Assembly (NCBI RefSeq): GCF_003545885.1
Contig: NZ_QHCT01000006.1
Coordinates: 148,501 to 212,500 of the forward strand
Reading direction: 5' to 3'
DNA: 64,000 nucleotides
Source: Leptospira stimsonii
GTDB taxonomy: Bacteria > Spirochaetota > Leptospiria > Leptospirales > Leptospiraceae
The notes beneath the pieces are model-generated. The model was given only the letters and a program-made list of their open reading frames with translations. It did no database searches and was not told where the DNA came from. How positions within the stretch are numbered: the stretch's first letter is position 1; each line of letters begins with the position of its first letter. Shown here piece by piece: positions 40,404 through 51,549 of the stretch. The position numbers and the translations under genes were made by a program.

Positions 40404-41855
40404 TCAAAGATCGGATTTTTTCTCCGATCGACACACGTCGCAATTTCCACAACCGGGAAATGTCGCATTAAAATATTCGTAAACGAATTCCCTTCTACAT
40501 TTCTCTGATTTGAGATAGAGAAGCATCTGATACAAACGTTTAAGACTTGTTTTCTTCTTTAAATCCAAAAGCTCCGGAGAAAGAAGTGCGTCCGGCAAAG
40601 GGCCTCTCAATCGTAAAGAATTTCTTTCCAATTCTCCGGAGGTAACTCCGTGTCTTTCAAAAAGATTGAGCACCGTTTGAAGACGATGGTCCCCACGATT
40701 GCGATGAACGACCTTGGATTGTAATTCTTCGTAGGTCAAGGACGACAGCTTTTCACCGAGGTGTTGCATCGTTTGAAAAACTCTTCCGATAAAAATCTCG
40801 TCCGGATTCTGCCACTCGATAAATTCCATTAGTACGGTTAGATCGTCTTGAATATAAAAAACGTGGCAATCGGAAGAATTTCCGTCTCTTCCTGCACGCC
40901 CGATCTCCTGATAATAACTTTCCAACGAAGAAGGAAGTTCAGCGTGAATGATCGTCCGAATATTCGGCTTGTCCACGCCCATCCCGAAAGCATTGGTCGC
41001 AAGAAGAATCGTATTGTCCGATTTTAAAAATTGATTTTGAACACGTTTTCTTTGATCCGGCGCCAATTGCCCGTGGTAGATTCGATGCGGAATTTTCTGT
41101 ATATCGAGTTTCTCGCTAAACTTTTCTATATTCTTGATTAAATTGAAGTAAACGATCGTACTTTCTTTCTGCACTTTTAAAAGATCGACGATCGCATCCA
41201 TCTTGGAAGGCTCATCCACAAAAGTTCGAACGTCCAAAAACAAATTCGGTCTACAGATTCCTTCGTTATAAATTTCGATTTCGGATTCGTTTAAACCGAT
41301 TTGACGAACAATGTCCTTCTGTATTTCTGAAGTCGCCGTTGCGGTTAACGCGATCGTAACGGGATTGCGGAGAATTTCCCGAAATTCGGAAATTTTCGTA
41401 TAATCCGGACGGAAGTCATGACCCCATTGACTGATACAATGCGCCTCGTCGATCGCGAGTAAGGAGACCGTTCTTCCATGCAGAGCATCCAAGAACGCAC
41501 GCTTCCGAAATCTTTCCGGGGAAACGTAGAGAATCTTATACTTTCCGTTTTTTAAATTCTCATAGCTACGAATCCGATCTTCTTTGGACAAAGAGGAATT
41601 GATATAACCCGCGTCTATTCCGAGCGCTTTTAACTTGGAAACCTGATCTTGCATCAAAGCGATTAACGGCGAAATAACGATCGTCAATCCGTCCATCGCC
41701 AGAGCGGGCAACTGATAGCAGATCGATTTTCCCATTCCGGTCGGCATGATCACAAGACAATTCCTTCCGGAAAGAACATCCGAAATGATTCTCTCTTGTG
41801 AAGTTCGGAAAGAGGAAATTCCAAAAAAAGTTTTGAGTTCGGAGACGGAAGGCAT
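40404..41855 (-). CDS. recQ: RecQ-family ATP-dependent DNA helicase
   Basis: A 483-residue superfamily 2 helicase. Motif 0 FRTSQERII, Walker A MPTGMGKSICYQLP, DEAH box LLAIDEAHCISQWGHDFR and motif VI EIGRAGRDG are all present. The C-terminal CGNCDVC is part of the zinc-binding site. It is shorter than E. coli RecQ (about 610), so winged-helix and HRDC parts are reduced or absent. It is divergent from recC across 109 bases, forming a DNA repair neighbourhood. Confidence 0.93.
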   Translation of the reverse strand: MPSVSELKTFFGISSFRTSQERIISDVLSGRNCLVIMPTGMGKSICYQLPALAMDGLTIVISPLIALMQDQVSKLKALGIDAGYINSSLSKEDRIRSYENLKNGKYKILYVSPERFRKRAFLDALHGRTVSLLAIDEAHCISQWGHDFRPDYTKISEFREILRNPVTIALTATATSEIQKDIVRQIGLNESEIEIYNEGICRPNLFLDVRTFVDEPSKMDAIVDLLKVQKESTIVYFNLIKNIEKFSEKLDIQKIPHRIYHGQLAPDQRKRVQNQFLKSDNTILLATNAFGMGVDKPNIRTIIHAELPSSLESYYQEIGRAGRDGNSSDCHVFYIQDDLTVLMEFIEWQNPDEIFIGRVFQTMQHLGEKLSSLTYEELQSKVVHRNRGDHRLQTVLNLFERHGVTSGELERNSLRLRGPLPDALLSPELLDLKKKTSLKRLYQMLLYLKSEKCRREFVYEYFNATFPGCGNCDVCRSEKKSDL

Positions 41856-41964
41856 TCAGAATACATTCTTCGATCGATCTTTGAGAGCAAGATAAAATGT
41901 AATTACTTGCCATTTCGCTGAATTCTTGGAATGCTCGTAATTCAGAGATTCAAAGAGGAAACGT

Positions 41965-44900
41965 TTGTCAATCACGCATATCACAAGTCTATCGCTCGAG
42001 GATATCGCAGTCGAACTTTCAAAAAACATCCTTACGGAAAGGAAAAATTCACCCTTACGAGCTCCTGTGATCGTGATCCCAAGCACGAACATGAAACTCT
42101 GGTTGAATCTCAATCTTGCGCGGATCACCGGGCTAACAGCAAACATACGTTTTGTGTTCTTAGAAAAAGCTCTGGAAGAACTATATCTCAGAAGAGCCGG
42201 ATTGGAATTCGATCCGTTTCATAGAACATTTCCGAGTCAAGAAGCGAATCAAAGAAAGATTCTTACCTATTTGATCGAAAACCGAAATCAAGAAAGGTTT
42301 CGTTTTTTAAATTCATTTCTACAGAGTATCCCCAGAGCGTTCTCGTTAAGCGCAAAATTGACTTCGCTTATCAAAGATTATGAACTGAATCGATCGAGTT
42401 GGATTTCTTCTTGGGCAAAAGAGAAAGGATTGGAAATTCCCTCAATCTCGCACCGCCCTTCTGCGTTTCCGAAGGAAGACAATTATTATCTTTTTCAAAA
42501 GCAACTCTATCAAGAAGTTTTTCTTGATTCGAAAGAACCGAGCACGTTCATTCAATTTCTTTTAAAAGAAGCGCAAAAAAATCCGAAGTATTCTCCGCCT
42601 GAATTTCCTTCCCTTCATCTATTCTGCCTGTCCAATCTTTCCGATACCTACTTGGGAATTTTAGAATCTCTTTCCAAGAGAGATCGGCTTCCAATCTATC
42701 TCTATCAATTTCATACCGGTGCAAAGAAGAATCATGATGATTCTTCCGGCCCGAAGAGTTGGTCCGATCCGCAAATTCATATCGCCTCGAGAATGGAAAG
42801 AATCGAAACGTACGCTTCGAAACAGATCGCAACGTCTCACAAATTTCCTCCGCGTCTAACAGCGCTTAGAGCGTTATTGGACGGGCGACAAAAAAAAGAT
42901 GAACAAAGCCAAACAACTTCGGATACTTCCGTTCGTTTTTGGAACGCACCGTCCGCCTATCGCGAAATGGAGGCCGTTGCAAACGACATTCTTTATAAAA
43001 TCCATCTCGATCCGAAGCTGACCTATCTGGATTTCGCGATACTCGTAACCGATATGAAATCCTATCGCCCTACCGTAGAATGGGTGTTAGACGGCGGAAT
43101 TCTTTTACAAAGTTCTGAAAACGAAAAATCGATCGAACAGTTTCCGACTCGAAAAAAAATTCCATATTCTTTGACGGACATCAAAGCGAACGACGCGTCA
43201 CTTTTGTATCGTGGACTGATCAATGTCTGGGAGCTTTGCTCCGGTCCAACGATCGAAAAGGAAAGCTTACTTCGATTGCTCAGAAATCCCCTCTTGCAGA
43301 CAAAGCTAAGAATAGACTCTCAAACCGTACTGGATCTGGAAAAAACGATCAACTCTGCAGGGATCATCTACGAAGAGGAAGGAAGAGAAAACGATTCTTT
43401 TCAGATCTCGAACGGAATGAGAAGGATTCGTTTGTCATCGATCTTATCCAAGGAAACGGCTTGGACAAAATACAAAATTCCTCCGATCGAATCCGAATCG
43501 GATGACAACTCTTTTTATCTCTCCGCACTGTGGGAAACGATCTTGAGAATAAGAAAGAGCGTCCTATCCATCTACAAAAACGAAAACGCCGAATGGAACG
43601 AAGAATACTTTAAAATATTAAGATTTTCTTTAGAAGGTCTTTTCGAGTTTTCGGAAGAATACGAACAAGAGGCCAAACTCTTTTTCACTTGGCTGGAATC
43701 CCTGGAAGAATGGAAGGGCATCAGTCTAAAAAACGAAAAAGATGGAGTTGCGCTTCTAAAGTTCATTACGGAACAAACCTTCGATCAAATCCCCTATCGA
43801 AAAGGTTCGTATCTCACGGGCGGGGTCACTATCTCTCTTCTTCAACCGATGCGCCCGATCCCATTTAAACACATATACATTTTGGGATTAGGCGAAGGGA
43901 AGTTTCCGGGAAACAACGATCGTTCCCAGCTCAATCTCCGAAAAGATCTCAAAGAAGAATGGGATATTTCCCGAAGACAAATCCAGGAATCACTTTTATG
44001 GGAAACGATTCATTCCGCGAAAGAATCTCTGACCTTGAGTTATGTTGGAAAAAATCTTCAGGAAGACAAAACGTTCGAACCTTGTTCGCATCTTTTCGAA
44101 ATCATGGAATCGTTCGGGGTTCAGGAAGCGACCAAAATTCCATTACATTCATATAGTATAAAATACGAACATACTCCGAAAGAGATGGAACTGGGTCTCG
44201 TAAGTTTCGATTTTGCAAGGACCTGGGTCAACATGGATCGAAGCGGACAAAAAATCGTAAGGAGATTCCAGAATCTAAACGAACTAAAAAAGGACGCAGT
44301 GTCCCCTCCTGTGAACGAAATCGACCTGAGGGAAATTTCGCAATTCCTCAGCGACCCGCTGGACACCTATCTCAAAAGAAAATTGGGGATGTATCTCGAC
44401 GAAGAAGAATCGGCAGAAACCGAAGGTGAACCGTTCGACTTGGACGCGATCGCCGAAGCAAACATATTAAAAAAGATGCATGCTCTTATGATGCCGAGTC
44501 TCGTTTCCAAAGAGGCGTGGAATTGGAATCAGGAAACCATCTCAGTCGCGCTCGAACCCATTCTACAAAAAGAAAAACAATCCGCTCGTTTTCCGCAATC
44601 GGTATTTGGAAAGATACAAGAATCCGACTTGTTGCAATATCTAATTCTTACGAGCGACCTTCTTGCCTCTTGGAAACCGATCTTTCAAGGCGGGCAATAC
44701 TATTCTTATCTGAGTTTGGGAGACACCGGTTTACCTGAAACACTTTGCAAAAAAATTCCGGAACTTTCGGTTCGACTACGATCGGGTAAAATGATAAGGA
44801 TCAAAGGAGAATGGGAGCACGTCGTCGAAAAAGACGGAATTCTCTATTGGCTTTTCCCAAAAAGCCTCGAGGACAAACCGTCCGAAAACTATTACGGATA

Positions 44901-45384
44901 CAAAGATTATTGGAAAGTTATGAGTTTTCCTTTTCTTACCGGAGTCGCCTTTTCAGCATTAGGTGAAGAATTCAAAATTTACTCCTTTAAGAGTCGCCCT
45001 TCGGAAGACGGAAAAAAGAAAAACTTTCTTCCGATCCAGTATCAACCGGAGGATTCGTCGTTCGGGAAAGAATACTTTCAAAAAATAACGGAACTCTATC
45101 TTCAAGACGACCCTGTTTTTTTTCCGAGAAAGGCGTTCCTTAGCTATTACGTAAAAAATATTCAGGGAAGCACCGGCAAAAAACAAACTCCGGACGACAC
45201 TGCAAAATTCGACGATGAAGAAGGTTGGAAAAATTATCTCAAAGAAGAATTGGATACCGTCCGGGAAAGTCTTTCTTCACTGGTAAAACTTTATCGTCAG
45301 ACTCAGGATCTCATATTGCGTTCGGAAATCCGTTGGGCGAAGGATTTTTACAAACCCTTTTTGGATTGGAAGAAGGATCTATGA
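41965..45384 (+). CDS. recC: Exonuclease V subunit RecC
   Basis: A 1139-residue subunit of the RecBCD helicase-nuclease, which recognises Chi-like sites and splits the duplex. The start region (VIVIPSTNMKLWLNLNLA, then LEKALEELYLRR) and the central LQPMRPIPFKHIYILGLGEG followed by FPGNNDRS are RecC hallmarks. The start is TTG with AGAGGAAAC upstream. Its stop overlaps the recB start (ATGA). Confidence 0.92.
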   Translation: MSITHITSLSLEDIAVELSKNILTERKNSPLRAPVIVIPSTNMKLWLNLNLARITGLTANIRFVFLEKALEELYLRRAGLEFDPFHRTFPSQEANQRKILTYLIENRNQERFRFLNSFLQSIPRAFSLSAKLTSLIKDYELNRSSWISSWAKEKGLEIPSISHRPSAFPKEDNYYLFQKQLYQEVFLDSKEPSTFIQFLLKEAQKNPKYSPPEFPSLHLFCLSNLSDTYLGILESLSKRDRLPIYLYQFHTGAKKNHDDSSGPKSWSDPQIHIASRMERIETYASKQIATSHKFPPRLTALRALLDGRQKKDEQSQTTSDTSVRFWNAPSAYREMEAVANDILYKIHLDPKLTYLDFAILVTDMKSYRPTVEWVLDGGILLQSSENEKSIEQFPTRKKIPYSLTDIKANDASLLYRGLINVWELCSGPTIEKESLLRLLRNPLLQTKLRIDSQTVLDLEKTINSAGIIYEEEGRENDSFQISNGMRRIRLSSILSKETAWTKYKIPPIESESDDNSFYLSALWETILRIRKSVLSIYKNENAEWNEEYFKILRFSLEGLFEFSEEYEQEAKLFFTWLESLEEWKGISLKNEKDGVALLKFITEQTFDQIPYRKGSYLTGGVTISLLQPMRPIPFKHIYILGLGEGKFPGNNDRSQLNLRKDLKEEWDISRRQIQESLLWETIHSAKESLTLSYVGKNLQEDKTFEPCSHLFEIMESFGVQEATKIPLHSYSIKYEHTPKEMELGLVSFDFARTWVNMDRSGQKIVRRFQNLNELKKDAVSPPVNEIDLREISQFLSDPLDTYLKRKLGMYLDEEESAETEGEPFDLDAIAEANILKKMHALMMPSLVSKEAWNWNQETISVALEPILQKEKQSARFPQSVFGKIQESDLLQYLILTSDLLASWKPIFQGGQYYSYLSLGDTGLPETLCKKIPELSVRLRSGKMIRIKGEWEHVVEKDGILYWLFPKSLEDKPSENYYGYKDYWKVMSFPFLTGVAFSALGEEFKIYSFKSRPSEDGKKKNFLPIQYQPEDSSFGKEYFQKITELYLQDDPVFFPRKAFLSYYVKNIQGSTGKKQTPDDTAKFDDEEGWKNYLKEELDTVRESLSSLVKLYRQTQDLILRSEIRWAKDFYKPFLDWKKDL

Positions 45385-48300
45385 CCGGACAAAGTCGCCC
45401 ATACAAGTTGAAGTCCAGCTTCGTGGAAGCCTCCGCAGGTACGGGAAAAACATACACGATCATGGAGATCGTCGGCGACTTGATTCAAGAGCATAAGATC
45501 CCTCTTACGAATATTCTGATTCTAACATATACCGAAAAGGCCGCGGGGGAATTAAAGGAAAGGCTTAGAAAAAAACTGCTCCAAGCCGGTCTCACGAAAG
45601 AGGCGAGAGAATTGGACCAGGTCACGATATCAACTATACACGGTTTTTGTAATATGATTCTTCAGGAATATCCGGTGGAAACGGGAACACCGTCCAACTG
45701 GATTTTGACGGACGCGAAAGATCGACTCAAAATCGCACTCTATCGGCTCCAGCATCAAGAATGGAAAGACTGGGTAGAACCGGACGAATTGGAACCTCTA
45801 CTTTCCGAATCTGATTTTTTAGGAAACAAGGAGCAAATACTCGCGGCCGGCGCAAAACTACTAAGCGGAAAAAAATATCCGTATAACAATGATTATACGC
45901 CATGGTCTCCGGAAACATTCCTACAAAAAACGACTCTCATCGCAAAAGAAATGGTGGAAGAGGAATTCAAAAATGGAGAATGGCTGAGTTACGATCAGAT
46001 GATTCTGAAAGTTAGAGATTCTTTAGATAATTCGATTCTGAAAAAAGCGCTTCAAGATCGATATCAGATCGGAATCTTAGATGAATTTCAGGACACGGAT
46101 GCCGCACAGTATGAAATTTTTTCACAATTGTTTCTGGATGCGAATCGTAAGGAATCGGAGAGGGCTTTGTATCTTATCGGAGATCCGAAACAATCGATCT
46201 ACGGTTTTCGCGGTGCGGATATCGGAACGTATTTGAGCGCTAAGAGAGAACTCAAAAGAATTCAAGCGGAAGAAATTCCCCTCGATGTAAACTACCGTTC
46301 CGTGCCGGAACTCATTCGAGGTTATAATGAAATATTCGGCGGAGAAAAAGGAGAACGAAGTTTTTTTCCGATTATTGAAAAGGGATTCGAATCGCAACCG
46401 ATAGAATACACGAAAGTAAAACATCCGGAGAGCAACGGAAAGGTTCGACTTAGTCCGCAATTTAACGAAGGGCCGATTCGGATCGTCCGCTTTCAAGGAA
46501 GGGAAACTTGGAAAACCGATGACGCCCGATCCGCCTGGGCGCAATTCATCGCCGAAGAAATTCTCAAACTCGCTTCCGATCACAAAGGTTTCAAATATGA
46601 GGTTTATGAAGAATCAGCGGGAACGTTTCAGGAAAAAAAATTAAACTTTAAAGAAATCGCAATCTTAGTTAAAAGTAAGGCCGAAGGAAAACTCGTCGAA
46701 CAAGCATTAAAGCTTCGAGGAATTCCTTGCTCTTTTTACAAACAGGAAGGAATTTATCAATCACCGGAATCGATTCAGATTCGTAATATATTAGAATGTC
46801 TTCTTGATCCGAACAAACCCTCTTCGTATCGAAAACTACTTTTAGGCGATTTGTTTCAGGTTCATCCGAATCATCTTTCGTACTTTGACGAACATTCCAT
46901 CGATTCCTATGAAAAATCCGTATTGGACCGATGGAAAACTCTTGCGATGGATCGAAAGTTTGCGGAACTCTTTCGTTCGATCGAAGAAGATAGTAGAATT
47001 TTTCTTACCGAAGAAGACACGGACATTGCGTGGGAAAGGAAACGAACGAACTATCGACAAATTTTTCGAAAGCTTCTTCAATTTCAAATCGCCAATCAAG
47101 CCGGCCTTGAAGAAGTATTGGAAGAATTAAGAGAGCTACAAACCGAAAAAAGAAACGAAGAGGAGCTTCCGCTTTTCGAACGGGAAACGGAAAAGGATGC
47201 GGTTCAAATTCTTACGTTACACGCGTCGAAAGGTTTGGAATGGCCGATCGTCTTCTTATTCAATCTTTCCGGAAATTTCGTACCCGAAGTCTACGACTAT
47301 CCTTTTGTGGAATCGGAAAATCGGAGATCTTGGAAATTGAGCCTCTGGGAAAACGAGGAAGAAAAGAAGATTAGTAAAGAAGAATATTCTTATCAAGCCC
47401 TCAATGAAAACAAACGGTTATTGTATGTCGGAATCACACGACCGAAAATCAGACTCTACCTTCCGTTCTTTACCCCTTTCAATAATTGGAAAACGAGGGA
47501 CTCGGCTTATTATAAAATCCTTTTTCCAAGGCTTCAGGCGATTTTGGAAAACGAACCCGATCCGCAACTCTTTCATTCGATCTTATGGACTCCGCAGTCA
47601 TTGGATCAAACGGATCGAGAGATCCGAACCTACGCGTCGCCGGAAGTTCGTTTTACTCCATTGATTTTCCGAGAATCCTATTCTCCGAAAACGATCTGGA
47701 TTCACAGTTATTCTTCCTTAAAATCGAAAGCGGAAGTCGCGTTAGACGACGAATCTCTTTCGGTCCTTGAAGAAGGAACTTTTATAAAATCGGATGAGAT
47801 CGAAGATTCTCCCTTAGAAACCGAAGACGCACTCCCTTCTTCAGCGGCGACAGGTTCATTTTTACATCTACTTTTGGAAGAATTGGATTTTTCTCTATTC
47901 AAAACAAACACTCCGCAGGAACTTCTAAACGACAAAAAGATCGCGTCCAGGCTTGAGTTTCATCTCGATCACTTTCAACTTTCTAAAACGAAACAGAAAA
48001 ACACGGATTCGGATAAGGATCTCTATAAAAGAAGAACCTGCGAAATTCTCTGGAACTCTTTAAATGCGAGAATCTCCGGCCAAAACGGCGCTTCGTTTCG
48101 TTTATTAGAAATTACGAATGAAAGAAGAATTTCGGAAATGGATTTTCATTTAGACCTGGATCCGGAGCGTAGCGGGCCCGGAAATTTTTTGAAAGGATCC
48201 ATCGATCTTGTATTCGAATTTGAAAATCGATTCTATCTCGCTGATTATAAATCCAACCTTCTGGAGGATTATTCCTTTGCTTCCTTGAAACGGAGTATCG

Positions 48301-48554
48301 AAAGTCCCGAAAGCAGATACGATCTCCAGAGGGACATTTACGCGATGATTCTTTTCGAATATCTCAAGAATCTTTTCGGAGAAGAAAAGGCGATCCAAAA
48401 AATGGGCGGAGTCTTTTACTTTTATCTCCGGGGAATGCGTGCAGGAGAAGAAAAAGGAATCTATTCCGACTTTGACTGGTCCGCAGAAAGATTAAACGAA
48501 ATAAAAGATAACGTTCGTCTTCTGACAAATCGAAATTGGGAGGATTTTCTTTAA
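45381..48554 (+). CDS. recB: Exonuclease V subunit RecB
   Basis: A 1057-residue UvrD-like 3'-5' helicase with a C-terminal nuclease. Walker A is VEASAGTGKTYTIME, motif II is LDEFQDTDAAQYE, and HASKGLEWPIVF marks motif V. The nuclease core is GSIDLVFEFENRFYLADYKS. I choose the ATG at 45381, four bases overlapping recC, with AGAAGGAT upstream; the frame is open 156 bases further but inside recC. The stop TAA overlaps the recD ATG by one base. Confidence 0.94.
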   Translation: MTGQSRPYKLKSSFVEASAGTGKTYTIMEIVGDLIQEHKIPLTNILILTYTEKAAGELKERLRKKLLQAGLTKEARELDQVTISTIHGFCNMILQEYPVETGTPSNWILTDAKDRLKIALYRLQHQEWKDWVEPDELEPLLSESDFLGNKEQILAAGAKLLSGKKYPYNNDYTPWSPETFLQKTTLIAKEMVEEEFKNGEWLSYDQMILKVRDSLDNSILKKALQDRYQIGILDEFQDTDAAQYEIFSQLFLDANRKESERALYLIGDPKQSIYGFRGADIGTYLSAKRELKRIQAEEIPLDVNYRSVPELIRGYNEIFGGEKGERSFFPIIEKGFESQPIEYTKVKHPESNGKVRLSPQFNEGPIRIVRFQGRETWKTDDARSAWAQFIAEEILKLASDHKGFKYEVYEESAGTFQEKKLNFKEIAILVKSKAEGKLVEQALKLRGIPCSFYKQEGIYQSPESIQIRNILECLLDPNKPSSYRKLLLGDLFQVHPNHLSYFDEHSIDSYEKSVLDRWKTLAMDRKFAELFRSIEEDSRIFLTEEDTDIAWERKRTNYRQIFRKLLQFQIANQAGLEEVLEELRELQTEKRNEEELPLFERETEKDAVQILTLHASKGLEWPIVFLFNLSGNFVPEVYDYPFVESENRRSWKLSLWENEEEKKISKEEYSYQALNENKRLLYVGITRPKIRLYLPFFTPFNNWKTRDSAYYKILFPRLQAILENEPDPQLFHSILWTPQSLDQTDREIRTYASPEVRFTPLIFRESYSPKTIWIHSYSSLKSKAEVALDDESLSVLEEGTFIKSDEIEDSPLETEDALPSSAATGSFLHLLLEELDFSLFKTNTPQELLNDKKIASRLEFHLDHFQLSKTKQKNTDSDKDLYKRRTCEILWNSLNARISGQNGASFRLLEITNERRISEMDFHLDLDPERSGPGNFLKGSIDLVFEFENRFYLADYKSNLLEDYSFASLKRSIESPESRYDLQRDIYAMILFEYLKNLFGEEKAIQKMGGVFYFYLRGMRAGEEKGIYSDFDWSAERLNEIKDNVRLLTNRNWEDFL

Positions 48555-50413
48555 TGGACGAACTCTTCCAGTCATGGACGGAAAAATTAAAGGAAGACAT
48601 ATTGCTTCTTTCCGAACTCGAATCAAACCAGAAAACGGGAACTAAACGTGCCGAAGCTGATTCAAAAGTTTTATTAGATATTTTGAATGAATTATGGAAG
48701 GCGGGGGAAGAGGGAAATCTTTGTATTCCAGTTCAAAAAGAATGGAAAACATTTCTTAAAACGAAGCCGCCCGCTCTTGTTTTGGAGAAAATCGGAAACG
48801 AAGAATGGGTGTATTTCGAGAAAACGTTCCGAACCAAAAGAGAACTTGAAATTCTTCTCCAAGAAATCATCCGAGATACGAGACAAATCGAATCGAACGT
48901 CGAAGAAGCCGAAAAATTTCTGAAAGCACTGGAAGCCAGAAGTTTCAATCTGAAAAAGGGTCAGGTGCGTTCGATTCTCTCCTGTCTTTCTTCGTCCTTT
49001 CAAATCGTAAGCGGCGGCCCGGGAACAGGAAAAACAACCGTAGTCGCCTTCTTATTAGAAATCTTGAATGAACTTGGAGAACTCCCTCCTACCGAGGAGA
49101 TCGCACTCGTCGCGCCTACCGGAAGAGCGGCGCAAAGGATGACGGAGTCCATTCAGGAAAATTTAAAAAGAATATCGGGTACGGATCAAAATCAGTTTTT
49201 GAGGGGACAAACGATTCATGGTCTTCTTTCCTACAAACCCTCGTTAGGTGGATTCTATTACAACGCGGAGCGTTATCTTCCTCATCGGCTCATCATCGTG
49301 GACGAAGTCTCTATGGTGGATATATATCTTATGCTGTCCCTTTTTCAAGCATTGCCGAAAAATCATTCTTTCCGATTGATTCTTATCGGAGATCCAAATC
49401 AGCTTCCGTCCGTTGAGAAAGGCGCCGTATTAAGCGACTTCCTTTCCGTTTTGGAGTCGAAAAGCGGGAATTATATTTCCAAATTGGATGAGAGTAATCG
49501 TCAAAAAAGAAATTCAAAAGGTGAAGTTTCTAAGATAGTGACTCTCGCAGAAGAAATTCTAAGATACGAACCTGAAAACCTAAATCTCGGAACAAAGATC
49601 GACGACACTTTCCCAAAGACGAAAACGATCGGAGAACATTCTGAGTATGAAAGCCAGGTAGTCTGGCTACAAAGCGCTTCCAAATCGGATCCAAACACTT
49701 TAACACGCGATGAAGTTGTGGAACAACTCTGGGAAAAAATTTTCCTACCGCAAATATACAGAATCTCGTCTTGGAAGATCGAAGACGGAAAGGAATTTTC
49801 TGATCCCGATTTTATCAGCACGTTTCAAAACGAACTCGGCAGATTTCGTTGCCTTACCGTTTTTAGAAACGGATACTGGGGAGTCGAATCGATTCAAACG
49901 AAGATTATGAATCTTGCCGCGCAGGATCTTTATATTAGAAACACTTCCACTCCGTCTCAAAATTTATTTCCAAAACGTTTGGCAAAACGTCTCTATTTTA
50001 TCGGGCTTCCGATTCTAATCACACAAAACGATAAGAGCAGAAAGTTATTCAACGGTGACATCGGAATCGTCCTCAGAATGGGGAACACCGGAGAACTTCG
50101 AGCCGTATTCCCGATCGACAATCGCCTCTATCCCTTCGCATTGGATACACTTCCCGTACATGAACCGGCCTTCGTGATGAGCATTCACAAAAGTCAAGGT
50201 TCGGAATATGATACTATTCTAATTTATCTTCCTGACAACGACGAATCTACGGACTCAAATTCTCATAAATTACTCAATCGACAGATTCTTTATACTGGAA
50301 TAACTCGCGCTAAAAATCAGGTTATCTTGGCCGGAAATCCTAAAACTTGGGAATTCGGTATCGAAAATACACAAAGAAGAAACACGGGATTTCGAATGGA
50401 AGTGAATCGATGA
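48554..50413 (+). CDS. recD: Exonuclease V subunit RecD
   Basis: A 619-residue SF1B 5'-3' helicase subunit. Walker A SGGPGTGKTTVVAFL, motif II IIVDEVSMVDIYLM and the C-terminal SIHKSQGSEYD and YTGITRAK motifs are present. GGGAGG ten bases before the ATG at 48554 supports this start; a TTG at 48536 is in frame. It completes the recC-recB-recD operon. Confidence 0.94.
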   Translation: MDELFQSWTEKLKEDILLLSELESNQKTGTKRAEADSKVLLDILNELWKAGEEGNLCIPVQKEWKTFLKTKPPALVLEKIGNEEWVYFEKTFRTKRELEILLQEIIRDTRQIESNVEEAEKFLKALEARSFNLKKGQVRSILSCLSSSFQIVSGGPGTGKTTVVAFLLEILNELGELPPTEEIALVAPTGRAAQRMTESIQENLKRISGTDQNQFLRGQTIHGLLSYKPSLGGFYYNAERYLPHRLIIVDEVSMVDIYLMLSLFQALPKNHSFRLILIGDPNQLPSVEKGAVLSDFLSVLESKSGNYISKLDESNRQKRNSKGEVSKIVTLAEEILRYEPENLNLGTKIDDTFPKTKTIGEHSEYESQVVWLQSASKSDPNTLTRDEVVEQLWEKIFLPQIYRISSWKIEDGKEFSDPDFISTFQNELGRFRCLTVFRNGYWGVESIQTKIMNLAAQDLYIRNTSTPSQNLFPKRLAKRLYFIGLPILITQNDKSRKLFNGDIGIVLRMGNTGELRAVFPIDNRLYPFALDTLPVHEPAFVMSIHKSQGSEYDTILIYLPDNDESTDSNSHKLLNRQILYTGITRAKNQVILAGNPKTWEFGIENTQRRNTGFRMEVNR

Positions 50414-51549
50414 GTTTCCATCGCTCGCAGATTCGCTTATAACAAAACGAAAATTTTTTATAATAAGATTACGAAATCTTCCCTTTGATTTAGGAAGGAC
50501 CGTCATTCTTCTGCCCAAAAGTAGAAGAATCCTTCCCCTTTTTTTACTTTCCTTCATAGCGCGCATCGTTTCGCAGGTCCAATGCAAATCGCCGTCAGAT
50601 TCGGCATCTTGGTCAAAGTCAGAGTTCTCGTTCTTAGAATGAATTCTTATCCAATTACAAAATAGATTCACTCGTAGATGATTGGGAATTTCAAGAAGGA
50701 TTCAGGAAGAATCAACCTCAAATGCGAACTCAACTCCGCGCTTTGTCAAGACCGCGAGATTTCTTTCTTTCATGGGAGACGTTTGGAACCTCCACGTGCA
50801 ACTCGAAGTTGTCAGACATTCGCACTGCAAATGAACGTACCGTTCCATGAATTCCAAAACGCCGATTCTCGTTTTCCCAAAGGAAGACTCCGTCTGAACT
50901 TTGAATGAGTATTCGGAAAACCGCAAACAGAAATCGGAAAAATCTAAAACAGCAGTCGCACGCTTTCTCGTAAAAAAAGAGAAAGCTCCGGAAATCACAT
51001 TAGAAGAATGGAATGAATCGAATCTTCCTCAGTTTCACAATCAGAATCTGCTTGGCCACATTCATATTGGATTCGGATTTGAAACCAATCTAAATTCAAG
51101 ATGCATCCGGTGAATATCACAAACAAACCACCCTCGCGAAGGATAAGAAATCACTTACCGAAAACCGGGACCGATTCTCGACTTCAAGTCCAACGCGATG
51201 TTTCGGGCGGATTTTCTTCTGTTTGAGCTTTAGTTTCGATTGTTCCTTGCGAGCCGAACCTTCAAAGTATTTGATAAGAATCGAATACTACTTTACGGAA
51301 AAGATCGCTTTGACTCTTCTATGCAGGCGCATTCGCCCGCCGATGCAAGGTGTTATCGATTTTCATGGGAAGGGCATTTGTTTTTTTTAGAGAGCCCAAG
51401 TTCGAATGAAGGCTTTGACTCTCCTTACGAGAGGAAACTCCGATTCTTTCTGAGTGTTCTTTCAAAATCCTGCTGGGCTGAAAAATAGGTTCCGCTATTT
51501 TAGGCATTCTATCCATTGTATTTTACAAGTCTAGAGAAGAATCAAGAAT
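50414..51549. other. 1.1-kb stretch without a supportable gene
   Basis: Several short open frames occur (for example 50678-50908 plus, 50702-50998 minus, 51240-51488 plus), but their translations show no domain, signal peptide or good ribosome-binding site. I see no RNA gene or repeat. It could be a decayed gene or a long regulatory region. Confidence 0.45.

Noticed and set aside
45225..45380. Longer RecB start inside recC
   Set aside because: The extra 52 residues have no homology; the ATG at 45381 has a ribosome-binding site and overlaps the recC stop as ATGA.
50678..51113. Short frames in the 1.1-kb gap as genes
   Set aside because: Frames on both strands overlap one another and show no domain, signal peptide or good start.
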